The notes below the pieces were generated by a model. It had not been told where the DNA came from. It saw only the letters and a list, made by a program, of their open reading frames with translations, and did not search any database. Below, in pieces: positions 50,585 to 58,600 of a stretch of 64,000 nt of DNA. Within the stretch, counting starts at the first letter, position 1. Every line of letters begins with the position of its first letter. The position numbers were made by a program, and so were the translations under genes. Source of the DNA: Streptomyces cacaoi (GTDB lineage Bacteria; Actinomycetota; Actinomycetes; Streptomycetales; Streptomycetaceae); the NCBI RefSeq assembly GCF_006539165.1, contig NZ_BJMM01000007.1, positions 337,708 through 401,707 on the forward strand, read 5' to 3'.

Positions 50585-51514
50585 TCAGCCGATGTCGAGG
50601 ACCGCCTTGCCGTGCAGGCGGCGGCCGAGGAGGGCGTCGATCGCCTCGTCGGCGCGGTCCCAGGGGCCGCGCCAGGGCGTCGGCACGTCCAGATCCCCGG
50701 CGGCGACGCGGGCGGCGAGCCAGGTCAGATCGCGGGCGAGGCCGGTGCAGCCGAGGAGGTGGAAGGTGGTGAGGGTGCGGTCGTGCGACTCGCCCGCGCC
50801 GAAGAGGGCGCCGTAGGGGAAGGTCTCGTCCTGGTGGGCGGAGTGGCCGACGGCGACGAGGGTGCCGTGCTTGCGCAACCCGGCGAAGGCGTCGACGAGT
50901 TGCTGCCCGCCGACGAGGTCGAGCACACCGTCCACGGGTTCCTCGACGGCGTCCGGGCCCGGCACCACCTCGTGGGCGCCGAGGCGGCGCAGCGCCTCCG
51001 CGTGCTTGTCGGGCGAGCCGGTGGAGGCCACCACCTCCGCACCGCCGCGCCGGGCGAGCTGGACGGCGTACCGGCCGACACCGCCGGTGGCACCGGTGAT
51101 CAGGACGCGGCGGCCGAGCAGCGGCCCGAGCCGGTGCAGCCCGCGCAGGGCGCTGCCCCCGGCCACCGGCACGGTGCTGATCAGGCCGGGGTCGGCGCCG
51201 GACGGGACGACGCCGAGGAGGCCGGTGTCGACGGCGCGCAGCTCCGCCCAGCCTCCGTCGGCGCCGAGGGTGACGACGGGGGTGCCGGCCGCCGGTCCGG
51301 TGCCGTCGGCGGCCGGCCGTTCGACCACTCCGGCCGCGTCCCAGCCGAGCACGGCCCCGTCCGGCGCCGCCGGGAGGCCGCCGCGCACCTCGCCGTAGTT
51401 GAGGGAGGTCGCCGACACACGCACGAGGGCCTGGTGCGGGGCGGGTTCGGGGTCGGGCGCCTCGGCGAGGCGGAGCCCGGCGGGGGCGGAGCGGTCGACG
51501 AGCAGAGCACGCAT
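50585..51514 (-). CDS. Zinc-binding-dehydrogenase-type quinone oxidoreductase (MDR)
   Basis: A 309-residue medium-chain dehydrogenase/reductase of the QOR type. The N-terminal GroES part ([27 protein letters not shown]) lacks the zinc ligands of alcohol dehydrogenases. The NADPH loop is [29 protein letters not shown] (about residues 140-168). The C-terminus [13 protein letters not shown] is typical. It likely reduces quinones or enones with NADPH. It is divergent from a TetR gene, with dyads between them, so it is the probable target. Confidence 0.92.
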   Translation of the reverse strand: MRALLVDRSAPAGLRLAEAPDPEPAPHQALVRVSATSLNYGEVRGGLPAAPDGAVLGWDAAGVVERPAADGTGPAAGTPVVTLGADGGWAELRAVDTGLLGVVPSGADPGLISTVPVAGGSALRGLHRLGPLLGRRVLITGATGGVGRYAVQLARRGGAEVVASTGSPDKHAEALRRLGAHEVVPGPDAVEEPVDGVLDLVGGQQLVDAFAGLRKHGTLVAVGHSAHQDETFPYGALFGAGESHDRTLTTFHLLGCTGLARDLTWLAARVAAGDLDVPTPWRGPWDRADEAIDALLGRRLHGKAVLDIG

Positions 51515-51551
51515 GGGTGCACCTTCCGTGCGGCGGGTGGTCGCCCCCTTT

Positions 51552-51585
51552 ATGCCACTGAGAGGCACTAGCCAGCAAGTGGCAT
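51552..51585. promoter_or_regulatory. TetR-type tandem operators between quinone reductase and TetR genes
   Basis: TGCCACTGAGAGGCA (51553-51567) has 7-bp arms with one mismatch around a single base. GCCAGCAAGTGGCAT follows, and ATGCCACT at 51552-51559 is repeated inverted as AGTGGCAT at 51578-51585. Two overlapping or adjacent dimer sites fit this arrangement. Confidence 0.65.
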
Positions 51586-51627
51586 TGGAATCCGGGAGGT
51601 ATTCACCCCTCCGGTACGCTGCGCACC

Positions 51628-52431
51628 ATGGGGAACGACAAGCCGGCCGGCGGACAGGGCGAAGGCGGCGCACGCCTCCCGCTGCGGGAACGCAAGAAGC
51701 TCCGCACCCGGGAAACCCTGATCGACACGGCGCTGGAGCTGTTCACCGCGCGCGGCTTCGGCGGGGTGACCCTCGACGAGCTGTGCGACACCGTCGAGAC
51801 CTCCAAGCGCACCTTCTTCCGGCACTTCACCAGCAAGGAAGATGTCGCCATGGCCCCGACACAGGACCTGTGGCTGGCCTGGCTGGAGGAACTGCGGGCC
51901 GGTACGCCCGACGGCCGCACGCTGCTGGACGTGCTCCGCGACTCGCTGCTCGCCGCGCTGGAGCGGATGCGGACGGCGGGCGCCGGGCCGGACCGGACCG
52001 GCCGGGACGGCGCCTGGGCGGGCCGCGTCCTGCTCAGCCGTCAACTGGCCGGCAGGACACCGTCGATGAACGCGCACGGGCTGCGGTTCTGCGAGGAGAC
52101 CAGCCACCGGGCGCTGGCCGTACTGGACGAACGGTTCGGCCTGCGGACCGAGGACGATCCACGGCCGCGGCTCGCGGTGGACATGGTCGTCGCCGCCTTC
52201 CACTGGGCGATGGAGAGCTGGGTGGCCCTCGCCGTCGCCCCCGGCCCGGCCGACGCCTCCCAGCCCACCGGCACACCCGACGCCTCCGGCACGCCCGGGG
52301 GTTCCGGCACCGCCGGCGCTCCCCGCGCCGTGGAGGCCCCCGGCATCGACGAGTTGGCCGCCCGCACCCGCGCGGCCTGCGCGGCGCTCCCGGAGAGCCT
52401 CACGCTCACGGTCGACGGGCCACGGCCTTGA
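51628..52431 (+). CDS. TetR/AcrR family transcriptional regulator
   Basis: A 267-residue repressor. The HTH is at about residues 18-68: [56 protein letters not shown] helical ligand domain follows, with a Gly/Thr/Pro-rich insertion near residue 215 ([18 protein letters not shown]). It is divergent from the quinone reductase gene and most likely regulates it. TACGCT eight bases before the ATG suggests a leaderless transcript. Its last 26 bases overlap the 3' end of the convergent methyltransferase gene. Confidence 0.92.
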   Translation: MGNDKPAGGQGEGGARLPLRERKKLRTRETLIDTALELFTARGFGGVTLDELCDTVETSKRTFFRHFTSKEDVAMAPTQDLWLAWLEELRAGTPDGRTLLDVLRDSLLAALERMRTAGAGPDRTGRDGAWAGRVLLSRQLAGRTPSMNAHGLRFCEETSHRALAVLDERFGLRTEDDPRPRLAVDMVVAAFHWAMESWVALAVAPGPADASQPTGTPDASGTPGGSGTAGAPRAVEAPGIDELAARTRAACAALPESLTLTVDGPRP

Positions 52432-53296
52432 AGAAGGTGTAGTGGAAGGTCCCGTCCGGCCCGGCGGTGCGCAGCAGGTCCGCGACGGCCCGCTCCCAGT
52501 CGGCGCGGGACATCAGCCCGGCGGCGACGGCCCGGTCGCCCACGCCCTCGATCATGGCGGTGAACGTCTGCCGGGTGAAGCTGTCGAACAGGTGCGGACG
52601 GCCCGCGTCCACATACACCGTGCGCGGTGCGACCTCGATGTCCGCGAACCCCGCACGGGCCAGCAGCGGTCGCAGGGCGCGGCCGATGAGCCCGTCACCG
52701 CCGTCGACCGCCTGCAACCGCACCAGACAGTCGATGGCCCGCTGCGCGTACCGGCTCGGCGGATGGTGGAACGCCGAACCGTGATCGCCCTCGATCACGG
52801 TGAGCGTGCCACCGGGCCGCAGGACCCGGCGCGCCTCGGCCAGCGCACGCTCCGGATCGGGCAGGTGCTCCAGCAGGAAGCAGACGAAGGCATGGTCGAA
52901 CTCGCCTTCCTCGTACGGGAGTTGCCGGGCGTCGGCGCACTGCCAGGTGAGGTCGGCACCGCTCGGCGCGAGTCGCCGACGGGCCGTCTCCAGTGACTCC
53001 GGCGAGCGGTCCACGCACACGTACCGCGCCCCGGGGCCGGCCGCCACCAGATGCCGGGTCTGCGCCCCGACACCGCAGCCGATCTCCAGCACCCGGCTGC
53101 CGTCCGGATACGCCGTGCCCGCGTGCAACAGCCCGGCCAGCGTCTGCGCCTGATCGTCCAGCCGCCGCGCCTCGTGTGCGGTGTAGCCGTGCACATAGCC
53201 GGCCGCCTCCCGCCGTCCACCGCTCCCGCCCGGGCCCGACGCCCCGGTGCCGCCCGCCGACGGCAGCGCCGCCGCCCCCTCCGGTCCCCTCGTCAC
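52406..53296 (-). CDS. SAM-dependent methyltransferase
   Basis: A 296-residue class I methyltransferase. After about 30 Gly/Ala-rich residues come VHGYTAHEARRLDDQAQTLAGLLHAGTAYPDGSRVLEIGCGVGAQTRHL, with motif I (LEIGCGVGAQT). ARYVCVDRSPESLETARRRL holds the acidic residue for the ribose, and FDHAFVCFLLEHLPDPERAL is motif II. The C-terminal half is typical of the UbiE-like group. The acceptor is unknown. The GTG at 53296 has AAAGGAG eight bases upstream. It is divergent from the MocR gene. Confidence 0.88.
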   Translation of the reverse strand: MTRGPEGAAALPSAGGTGASGPGGSGGRREAAGYVHGYTAHEARRLDDQAQTLAGLLHAGTAYPDGSRVLEIGCGVGAQTRHLVAAGPGARYVCVDRSPESLETARRRLAPSGADLTWQCADARQLPYEEGEFDHAFVCFLLEHLPDPERALAEARRVLRPGGTLTVIEGDHGSAFHHPPSRYAQRAIDCLVRLQAVDGGDGLIGRALRPLLARAGFADIEVAPRTVYVDAGRPHLFDSFTRQTFTAMIEGVGDRAVAAGLMSRADWERAVADLLRTAGPDGTFHYTFFKAVARRP

Positions 53297-53336
53297 TGCC
53301 GACGCTCCTTTCTCCACGCCGCGTTCGGCGCTCCCA

Positions 53337-53392
53337 CGCCGCAACGGCTCTCTGTGCACCGCCCGGCCGCTGCCGCGCCGCAACGGCTCTCT
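53337..53392. promoter_or_regulatory. 17-bp direct repeat, probable MocR operator
   Basis: CGCCGCAACGGCTCTCT occurs at 53337-53353 and, identical, at 53376-53392, a distance of 39 bp. MocR/PdxR-type regulators often bind direct rather than inverted repeats. The repeat lies between the divergent methyltransferase and MocR genes. Confidence 0.7.
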
Positions 53393-53453
53393 CCCTGCCG
53401 CATCACCCCGGGTCCGGGGTCGGCACGGATCAGCCTCGTCGCACAATGGCCCG

Positions 53454-54983
53454 GTGGAAAGATCCATAGACGGGGCCGGCAACCGGTCCGAAACGCCGAC
53501 GGGACCGCCGCCCGGCAGCGGAACGGACTTCCTCCAGCTCGATCCCGCGCAGGCCCCCCGGCACGGGCTCGCCGACTGGCTGACCGACCAGCTGCGGTCC
53601 GCACTCGTCGACGGCCGCCTCCGGCCCGGCGCCACGCTGCCCGCGACCCGCACCCTCGCCGCCGAACTCGGCGTCTCCCGCGGCGTGGTGACCGAGGCGT
53701 ACCGCCGGCTCGCCGAGGACGGGCACGTCGCCGGGGCCGGCCGGCGGGGAACCGTGGTCGTCGCGGTCCCGCCCCGCGCCGCCGCGCCCGGCCCGGTACC
53801 CGCCGCCCCGCCCCGGTTCCCCGCGCCGCTGCCGGCACCCGACCAGGAGGTCTTCGACGCCCTGCGCGCCGCACCCGCCACCTGGGACCTGACCCCCGGC
53901 ACCCCGGACCTCGGCGCGTTCCCCCGCGCCGCCTGGCTCCGGGCCGAGCGGGCCGCGCTCGACGGCGACCCGGCCGCCGCCCTGGGATACGGCGATCCGC
54001 GCGGGGCGCCCGAGCTGCGGCAGGCCGTCACCGCGTGGCTGGCCCGTACCCGCGGGATCCGGGCCGCGCCCGACGAGGTGCTGATCGTCTCCGGCGCCGC
54101 CCAGGCGCTCGGCCTGCTCGCCCAGGCGCTGCTCCCCACGGGCCTGCGCACCCTCGCCGTCGAGGACCCCGGCTCGCTCGGCTCCCGGCAGGCCGTCCGG
54201 CACTGGGGGATGGAGACGCTGCCGGTGCCCGTCGACGAGGACGGGATCCTGGTGCGGGAGCTGTGCGCGAGCGGCGCACCCGCCGCCATGCTCACCCCCG
54301 CGCACCAGTTCCCCATGGGGGTGGTGCTCGCCGGCGCGCGCCGTCGGGAGCTGCGGCGGTGGGCGGAGTCCGACGGCGGACTGATCGTCGAGGACGACTA
54401 CGACGCCGAGCACCGCTACGACCGGCCGCCGACCCCCGCACTGCGCGCGATGCTGCCCGAGCACGTCGTCTACCTGGGCAGCGCCTCGAAACTGCTGGCG
54501 CCCGGGCTGCGCATCGGCTGGCTGCTCGCTCCCCGCCGGCTGCGCGAACCCCTGATCGAGGCCAAGCGGTACGCCGACCTCGGCAGCCCGGTGCTGCCGC
54601 AGCTGGTGCTGGCCCGGCTGATGACCTCCGGCGCGCTGGAACGGCACTGGCGGCAGCTACGAAGCCGGCACCGCCGGCGGCGGGACGCGATGGTCGACGC
54701 GCTGGGCGCACGGCTGCCCGACGCCCGGGTGCACGGGGCCGCCGCCGGGCTGCATCTGACGGTGACGTTCCCGGACACCGCCGGGGACGACGTCGCGCTC
54801 GCCGCCGCGGCGCTGGCCCGGGGCGTCAAGGTGCATCCGCTCGGCTGGCACCGGTGCCGCCCCGGCACCCCGGGCCTCGTCCTCGGCTACGCCGCCACAC
54901 CCCCCACCCGCCTCACCGAAGCCGTCACCACCCTCGCCCACACCCTCACGGGCCCACCACGAAGTAGCCCGCCCGGCGCTTGA
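53454..54983 (+). CDS. MocR/PdxR-type GntR regulator with aminotransferase domain
   Basis: A 509-residue chimeric regulator. The winged HTH is at about residues 32-100: LADWLTDQLRSALVDGRLRPGATLPATRTLAAELGVSRGVVTEAYRRLAEDGHV. The rest is a fold-type I aminotransferase-like domain that binds PLP; the Schiff-base Lys is in YLGSASKLLAPGLRIGW. Such regulators control pyridoxal, GABA or amino-acid metabolism. It is divergent from the methyltransferase gene with a 17-bp direct repeat between. CACAAT six bases before the GTG suggests leaderless translation. The C-terminal codons lie in a dispersed repeat. Confidence 0.92.
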   Translation: MERSIDGAGNRSETPTGPPPGSGTDFLQLDPAQAPRHGLADWLTDQLRSALVDGRLRPGATLPATRTLAAELGVSRGVVTEAYRRLAEDGHVAGAGRRGTVVVAVPPRAAAPGPVPAAPPRFPAPLPAPDQEVFDALRAAPATWDLTPGTPDLGAFPRAAWLRAERAALDGDPAAALGYGDPRGAPELRQAVTAWLARTRGIRAAPDEVLIVSGAAQALGLLAQALLPTGLRTLAVEDPGSLGSRQAVRHWGMETLPVPVDEDGILVRELCASGAPAAMLTPAHQFPMGVVLAGARRRELRRWAESDGGLIVEDDYDAEHRYDRPPTPALRAMLPEHVVYLGSASKLLAPGLRIGWLLAPRRLREPLIEAKRYADLGSPVLPQLVLARLMTSGALERHWRQLRSRHRRRRDAMVDALGARLPDARVHGAAAGLHLTVTFPDTAGDDVALAAAALARGVKVHPLGWHRCRPGTPGLVLGYAATPPTRLTEAVTTLAHTLTGPPRSSPPGA

Positions 54984-55045
54984 GGCAACTGAAGCCCGTC
55001 CGGCGCACGGAGACACATGAAGCCCGTCCGGCGTTTGAGGACGAG
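54966..55045. repeat. Dispersed streptomycete repeat, three tandem copies
   Basis: AGCCCGTCCGGCGTTTGAGG, a sequence very common between streptomycete genes, is present intact at 55021-55040 and continues ACGAG. Degenerate copies lie at 54966-54985 (AGCCCGCCCGGCGCTTGAGG) and at about 54993-55010 (AGCCCGTCCGGCGCACGG). The first copy supplies the last codons and stop of the MocR gene. Confidence 0.85.
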
Positions 55046-55190
55046 CGCCCTGGCGCGACGCCTGAACACCACCGAACGACACGGACACCAAGGCACGAGA
55101 GGCCAAGGGGCAAAAAGGTCGCGAGGACGAGAGACACCACCGAGGAAGAAAGACGTCAAGGAGAGACGACAGCGAGGGTCCCGACGGACG

Positions 55191-55451
55191 TCACCCCCGC
55201 TTGCGCCGCCGAAGCCCCGCCTCGACCAGCCTCCGCACCAACTCCTTGGAGCCGACCTCGACCGCACCGGCCCGCACGGCCTCCCCGTACCGCGCGGCGG
55301 GCACGTCGTAGTGGTCCCCGTCGAACGCACGGCGCGGACAGCCGACGGCGGCGGCGAAGTCGTGCAGCTCGTCGAAGGAGACATCGCTGACGAGGTGCGA
55401 CCACATCCGCCCGTGCCCCGGCCAGTTGGGCGGGTCGATGTAGACGGTCAC
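55191..55451 (-). CDS. DUF4031 domain protein
   Basis: An 86-residue protein beginning VTVYIDPPNWPGHGRMWSHLVSD, the signature of DUF4031. The rest (FDELHDFAAAVGCPRRAFDGDHYDVP, then GSKELVRRLVEAGLRRR) is complete. Function unknown; the conserved Asp, His and Trp residues suggest a small enzyme or nucleotide-binding role. The GTG overlaps the TGA of the upstream gene, so the two are coupled. Confidence 0.88.
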   Translation of the reverse strand: MTVYIDPPNWPGHGRMWSHLVSDVSFDELHDFAAAVGCPRRAFDGDHYDVPAARYGEAVRAGAVEVGSKELVRRLVEAGLRRRKRG

Positions 55452-55828
55452 AACCGGGTGCCGAGCGAGCCGACGCGCGCGACGACGGTCGAGGTCTTCG
55501 CACACACCCAGTGCGGGTCCTCGCCCAGCTCGGGTTCGACGTCGAGTGCGTGCGGGTCGGAGCCGACGCACACGGGGCAGACGGGCCAGCGCCCGTACCG
55601 CTCCAGGAGGGCGTCCTGGACGTCCTGCGCCACGAGGCCGTCGACGTAGGCGACCCCTTCCGGCCACTGCCCCACCCACCAGCGGCGGTGCGAGACCGAC
55701 TCCTCGACGAGGGAGACGATGTCGGCGCGGGCCACGTCCCCCGCCTCCAGATCGGCGAGGACCAGCGCGCGAGCGGCGTGCAGGGCCTTCTCCAGGGCCT
55801 CCTGCTGTTCGGGCTCCATCGGTTCCAT
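55448..55828 (-). CDS. Hypothetical protein with CPVC motif
   Basis: A 126-residue soluble protein. The N-terminal half is helical and acidic (QQEALEKALHAARALVLADLEAGDVARADIVSLVEES), followed by a Trp-rich turn (HRRWWVGQWPEGVAYVDGLV). The C-terminal part has WPVCPVCVGSDPHAL and HWVCAKT, three Cys that could bind a metal ion. It is found in streptomycetes upstream of DUF4031. The start may be either of two ATGs (55828 or 55819). It is divergent from the RpiR gene. Confidence 0.75.
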   Translation of the reverse strand: MEPMEPEQQEALEKALHAARALVLADLEAGDVARADIVSLVEESVSHRRWWVGQWPEGVAYVDGLVAQDVQDALLERYGRWPVCPVCVGSDPHALDVEPELGEDPHWVCAKTSTVVARVGSLGTRL

Positions 55829-55872
55829 ATCTCCATTGCACCACTGCGTGACCATTGACGACCGAGTCGTTT

Positions 55873-55885
55873 GGAAATATTTTCC
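55873..55885. promoter_or_regulatory. RpiR-type operator
   Basis: GGAAATATTTTCC has GGAAA/TTTCC arms around TAT. It lies four bases before the RpiR GTG and is AT-rich in a 72-73% GC setting. A weaker relative (GGAAAGTTTC) lies at 55907-55916 inside the first codons. MurR/RpiR regulators bind dyads of GAAA/TTTC type, so autoregulation is likely. Confidence 0.7.
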
Positions 55886-55889
55886 GCCT

Positions 55890-56963
55890 GTGACGAGCGA
55901 AGTGAAGGAAAGTTTCTCCCCGGGGCCGCGGGACTCCAGAGGCCCGCGGGACCCCTCGGGCGCCCGGGACCCGGGCTCCCGGGGCCCCGGCGCACAGAGC
56001 TCCGGCATACGCGGCCCCGGGGCGCGCGGCCCCGCCGTGGGACGCCCGGCGCAGCGCGGCGCGTCCGTGCGCGGCGGCGGCCAGAGTCCCGCCGCGCTGG
56101 CCGCGAAGGTCCGCACGATGGCACCGTCGCTGACCCGCTCCATGCAGCGCGTCGCCGAGGCCGTCGCGAACGACCCGGCGGGCTGCGCACAGCTGACGGT
56201 CACCGGACTCGCGGAGCGCACCGGCACCAGCGAGGCCACCGTGGTGCGCACCTCGCGACTGCTCGGCTACCCCGGGTACCGGGATCTGCGGCTGGCCCTC
56301 GCGGGCCTCGCGGCGCAGCAGGAGTCCGGTGCCGCACCGGCCGTCACCGCCGACATCGCGGTGGACGACCCCCTGGCGGATGTCGTCACCAAGCTCGCGC
56401 ACGACGAGCAGCAGACCCTCGCGGACACGGCGGCCGGGCTGGACACCGCACAGCTGGAGGCGGCCGTCGGCGCGCTCGCGGGGGCCCGGCGCGTGGACGT
56501 GTACGGGATCGGCGCCTCCAGCCTGGTCGGCCAGGACCTCGCACAGAAGCTGCTGCGCATCGGACTGGTCGCCCACGCGCACACGGACCCCCATCTCGCC
56601 GTCACCAACGCCGTCCAGCTGCGCCCCGGCGATGTCGCCCTCGCCATCACGCACTCGGGCCGGACCGTGGACGTCATAGAGCCACTGCGGGTGGCCTTCG
56701 AGCACGGCGCGACGACGATCGCGGTCACCGGACGGCCGGACGGCGAGGTCACCTCCTACGCCGACCATGTGCTGACCACCTCGACGGCCCGGGAGAGCGA
56801 GCTGCGGCCGGCGGCGATGTCCAGCCGGACGAGTCAACTCCTCGTCGTCGACTGCCTGTTCATAGGCGTCGCCCAGCGCACCTACGAGACGGCGGCGCCC
56901 GCGCTGTCCGCCTCCTACGAGGCGCTGGTGCACCGCCACTCGCCCCGGCCCCGCCACCGATGA
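55890..56963 (+). CDS. MurR/RpiR family regulator with SIS domain
   Basis: A 357-residue regulator. Residues 1-70 are a Pro/Gly/Arg-rich extension longer than in relatives. The HTH_6 domain is at about 70-145: ALAAKVRTMAPSLTRSMQRVAEAVAND, then LTVTGLAERTGTSEATVVRTSRLLGYPGYRDLRLAL. The SIS sugar-phosphate domain follows (RRVDVYGIGASSLVGQDLAQKLLRIG; VALAITHSGRTVDVIEPLRVA). It should sense MurNAc-6-P or a related sugar phosphate and control the murQ and PTS genes downstream. GTG at 55890 (VTSEVKE) is the start favoured by family similarity. Confidence 0.9.
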   Translation: MTSEVKESFSPGPRDSRGPRDPSGARDPGSRGPGAQSSGIRGPGARGPAVGRPAQRGASVRGGGQSPAALAAKVRTMAPSLTRSMQRVAEAVANDPAGCAQLTVTGLAERTGTSEATVVRTSRLLGYPGYRDLRLALAGLAAQQESGAAPAVTADIAVDDPLADVVTKLAHDEQQTLADTAAGLDTAQLEAAVGALAGARRVDVYGIGASSLVGQDLAQKLLRIGLVAHAHTDPHLAVTNAVQLRPGDVALAITHSGRTVDVIEPLRVAFEHGATTIAVTGRPDGEVTSYADHVLTTSTARESELRPAAMSSRTSQLLVVDCLFIGVAQRTYETAAPALSASYEALVHRHSPRPRHR

Positions 56964-57305
56964 CCCCCGCACGGACACCCCCGCCCCCTTCCCGGACCGC
57001 CCCGGAACGTCCTCACTGTTCCTGAACGTCGCTCTTCCTGAACGTCGCTGTTCACCGAACGTCCCCGGACGTTCCCCGCCCCGTCCGCCCGGGCCCCGGC
57101 GCCCGCGGACCCGTCGCCGACGGACCGCATCCGCACCGGAGGTCCGGCCGGGCCTCCGCCGGACCGCACGACGGCCCCGGCCCCGGCAGGCCACCGGCCG
57201 GCCGTCCGGCGGCCGTCCGCCGCCGGGCCCGGCCCGGCTTGGCCCGAAGATCCGACCGTTCGTTCCCCCGTTCCACCCGCCCCACCCCCCGGAGAGCCGC
57301 ACCGC
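56964..57305 (+). promoter_or_regulatory. 342-bp upstream region of murQ with direct and inverted repeats
   Basis: TTCCTGAACGTCGCT occurs at 57019-57033 and again at 57035-57049, 16 bp apart; a third, partial copy (TTCACCGAACGTC) follows. GAACGTCC-CC-GGACGTTC at 57057-57074 is a perfect 8-bp inverted repeat. These lie 230-290 bp before the murQ ATG and are candidate regulator sites. No gene is apparent; the last 150 bp is GC-rich without landmarks. Confidence 0.55.
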
Positions 57306-58358
57306 ATGACACCGCATGTCTCGCACCTCACCCCGCCCCAGGAGCCCGGCGACGGCCCGCAGCCGCCCGCGACCGGCTCCGGCCGGCCCGCCGCCGACCT
57401 GCTGCGCAGCCAGCTGGAGTCGATGACGACCGAGGCCGTCCGCAGCGAACTGGCCGAGATCGACCGGCAGTCCACCGAGGAGATCGCCCGGATCATGAAC
57501 GGCGAGGACGCCACCGTCCCGGCCGCCGTCGCCGAGCAGGTCCCCGCCATCGCCGCCGCGATCGACGCCGTCGCCGACCGCATGGCGCGCGGCGGCCGGC
57601 TGCTGTACGCCGGTGCCGGCACGGCCGGGCGGATGGGCGTGCTGGACGCCAGCGAGTGCCCGCCCACGTTCAACACCGCGCCCGGGCAGGTGACCGGGCT
57701 GATCGCCGGCGGGCCCGAGGCCATGGTCAGCGCCGTCGAGGGCGCGGAGGACAGCCCCCGCGCCGCGGCGGAGGACCTGGACGCGCTGGGGCTGACCAGC
57801 GACGACACGGTGGTCGGCATCTCCGCCTCGGGCCGCACCCCGTACGCCGTCGGCGCCGTCCGGCACGCGCGGGAGACCTACGGAGCGCTCACCATCGGGC
57901 TGTCGTGCAACGCCGGCTCGGCGCTCGCCGACGCCGCCGAGCACGGCATCGAGGTCGTCGTCGGCCCCGAACTGCTGGCCGGCTCGACCCGGCTGAAGGC
58001 GGGCACGGCACAGAAGCTCGTCCTCAACATGCTCTCGACGATCACGATGATCCGGCTGGGCAAGACGTACGGAAACCTGATGGTGGACGTGCGCGCCTCG
58101 AACGAGAAGCTGCGGGCCCGCTCCCGCCGTATCGTCGCGCTGGCCACGGGGGCGCCGGACGACGAGATCGAGGCGGCGCTCACCGCGACGGACGGCGAGG
58201 TCAAGAACGCGATCCTGGTCGTCCTCGGCGGCGTCGACGGACCGACCGCCGCGCGTCTGCTCGACGAGGCGCACGGACATCTGCGCGCCGCGCTGGCCGC
58301 GGCCCCGGCCTCCGGCCACGCCCCCGCTCCCGGGTCCTCCCCCGGCACGAACAGCTGA
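57306..58358 (+). CDS. murQ: N-acetylmuramic acid 6-phosphate etherase
   Basis: A 350-residue SIS-domain lyase that cleaves the lactyl ether of MurNAc-6-P to GlcNAc-6-P and D-lactate in the cytosol. The family signature GAGTAGRMGVLDASECPPTF region (about residues 100-120) holds the catalytic Glu, and VVGISASGRTPYAVGA and AGSTRLKAGTAQKLVLNMLST are further marks. N-terminal 30 and C-terminal 20 residues are low complexity. It lies between the RpiR regulator and the PTS permease and completes the catabolic pair with it. Confidence 0.95.
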   Translation: MTPHVSHLTPPQEPGDGPQPPATGSGRPAADLLRSQLESMTTEAVRSELAEIDRQSTEEIARIMNGEDATVPAAVAEQVPAIAAAIDAVADRMARGGRLLYAGAGTAGRMGVLDASECPPTFNTAPGQVTGLIAGGPEAMVSAVEGAEDSPRAAAEDLDALGLTSDDTVVGISASGRTPYAVGAVRHARETYGALTIGLSCNAGSALADAAEHGIEVVVGPELLAGSTRLKAGTAQKLVLNMLSTITMIRLGKTYGNLMVDVRASNEKLRARSRRIVALATGAPDDEIEAALTATDGEVKNAILVVLGGVDGPTAARLLDEAHGHLRAALAAAPASGHAPAPGSSPGTNS

Positions 58359-58600
58359 GGCAGCAGCCACGGCAGATCCCCCGGCGACGGCAGCGACAGC
58401 GACAGTGCAGCGAGCGCCGGCAGCACAAGCCACAGGCAACCGCAGGAACCGCAAGAACGGCAGGAACCGCAGAAACCGCAGAAGCAGCGGACTCAGGAAC
58501 AGTGCCCATCCGACCCCTTCCGACTGGCACCACGTGAAACCGAACCGGTCCCTTTCCACCGCCCGCCCCATGGCCCGACTCAAAGAAGAGCGACCGCACC
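58359..58600 (+). other. Spacer between murQ and the PTS gene with 9-bp repeat
   Basis: 242 bp. The middle is purine/CAG-rich, with five 9-bp units (GCAGGAACC, GCAAGAACG, GCAGGAACC, GCAGAAACC, GCAGAAGCA) at 58442-58486. No gene or terminator is clear, so the PTS gene is probably transcribed with murQ. Confidence 0.6.

Noticed and set aside
50317..50772. Ser/Pro-rich plus-strand gene or Glu/Asp-rich minus-strand gene in the repeat block
   Set aside because: Both are direct products of the repeat; the plus frame runs into the coding part of the reductase gene on the other strand and neither has a start signal I trust.
47656..53296. Antibiotic biosynthetic gene cluster (efflux pump, ABM monooxygenase, methyltransferase)
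   Set aside because: No synthase, peptide synthetase or terpene gene is present, the genes lie in separate regulator-linked units on both strands, and the area looks like ordinary accessory metabolism.
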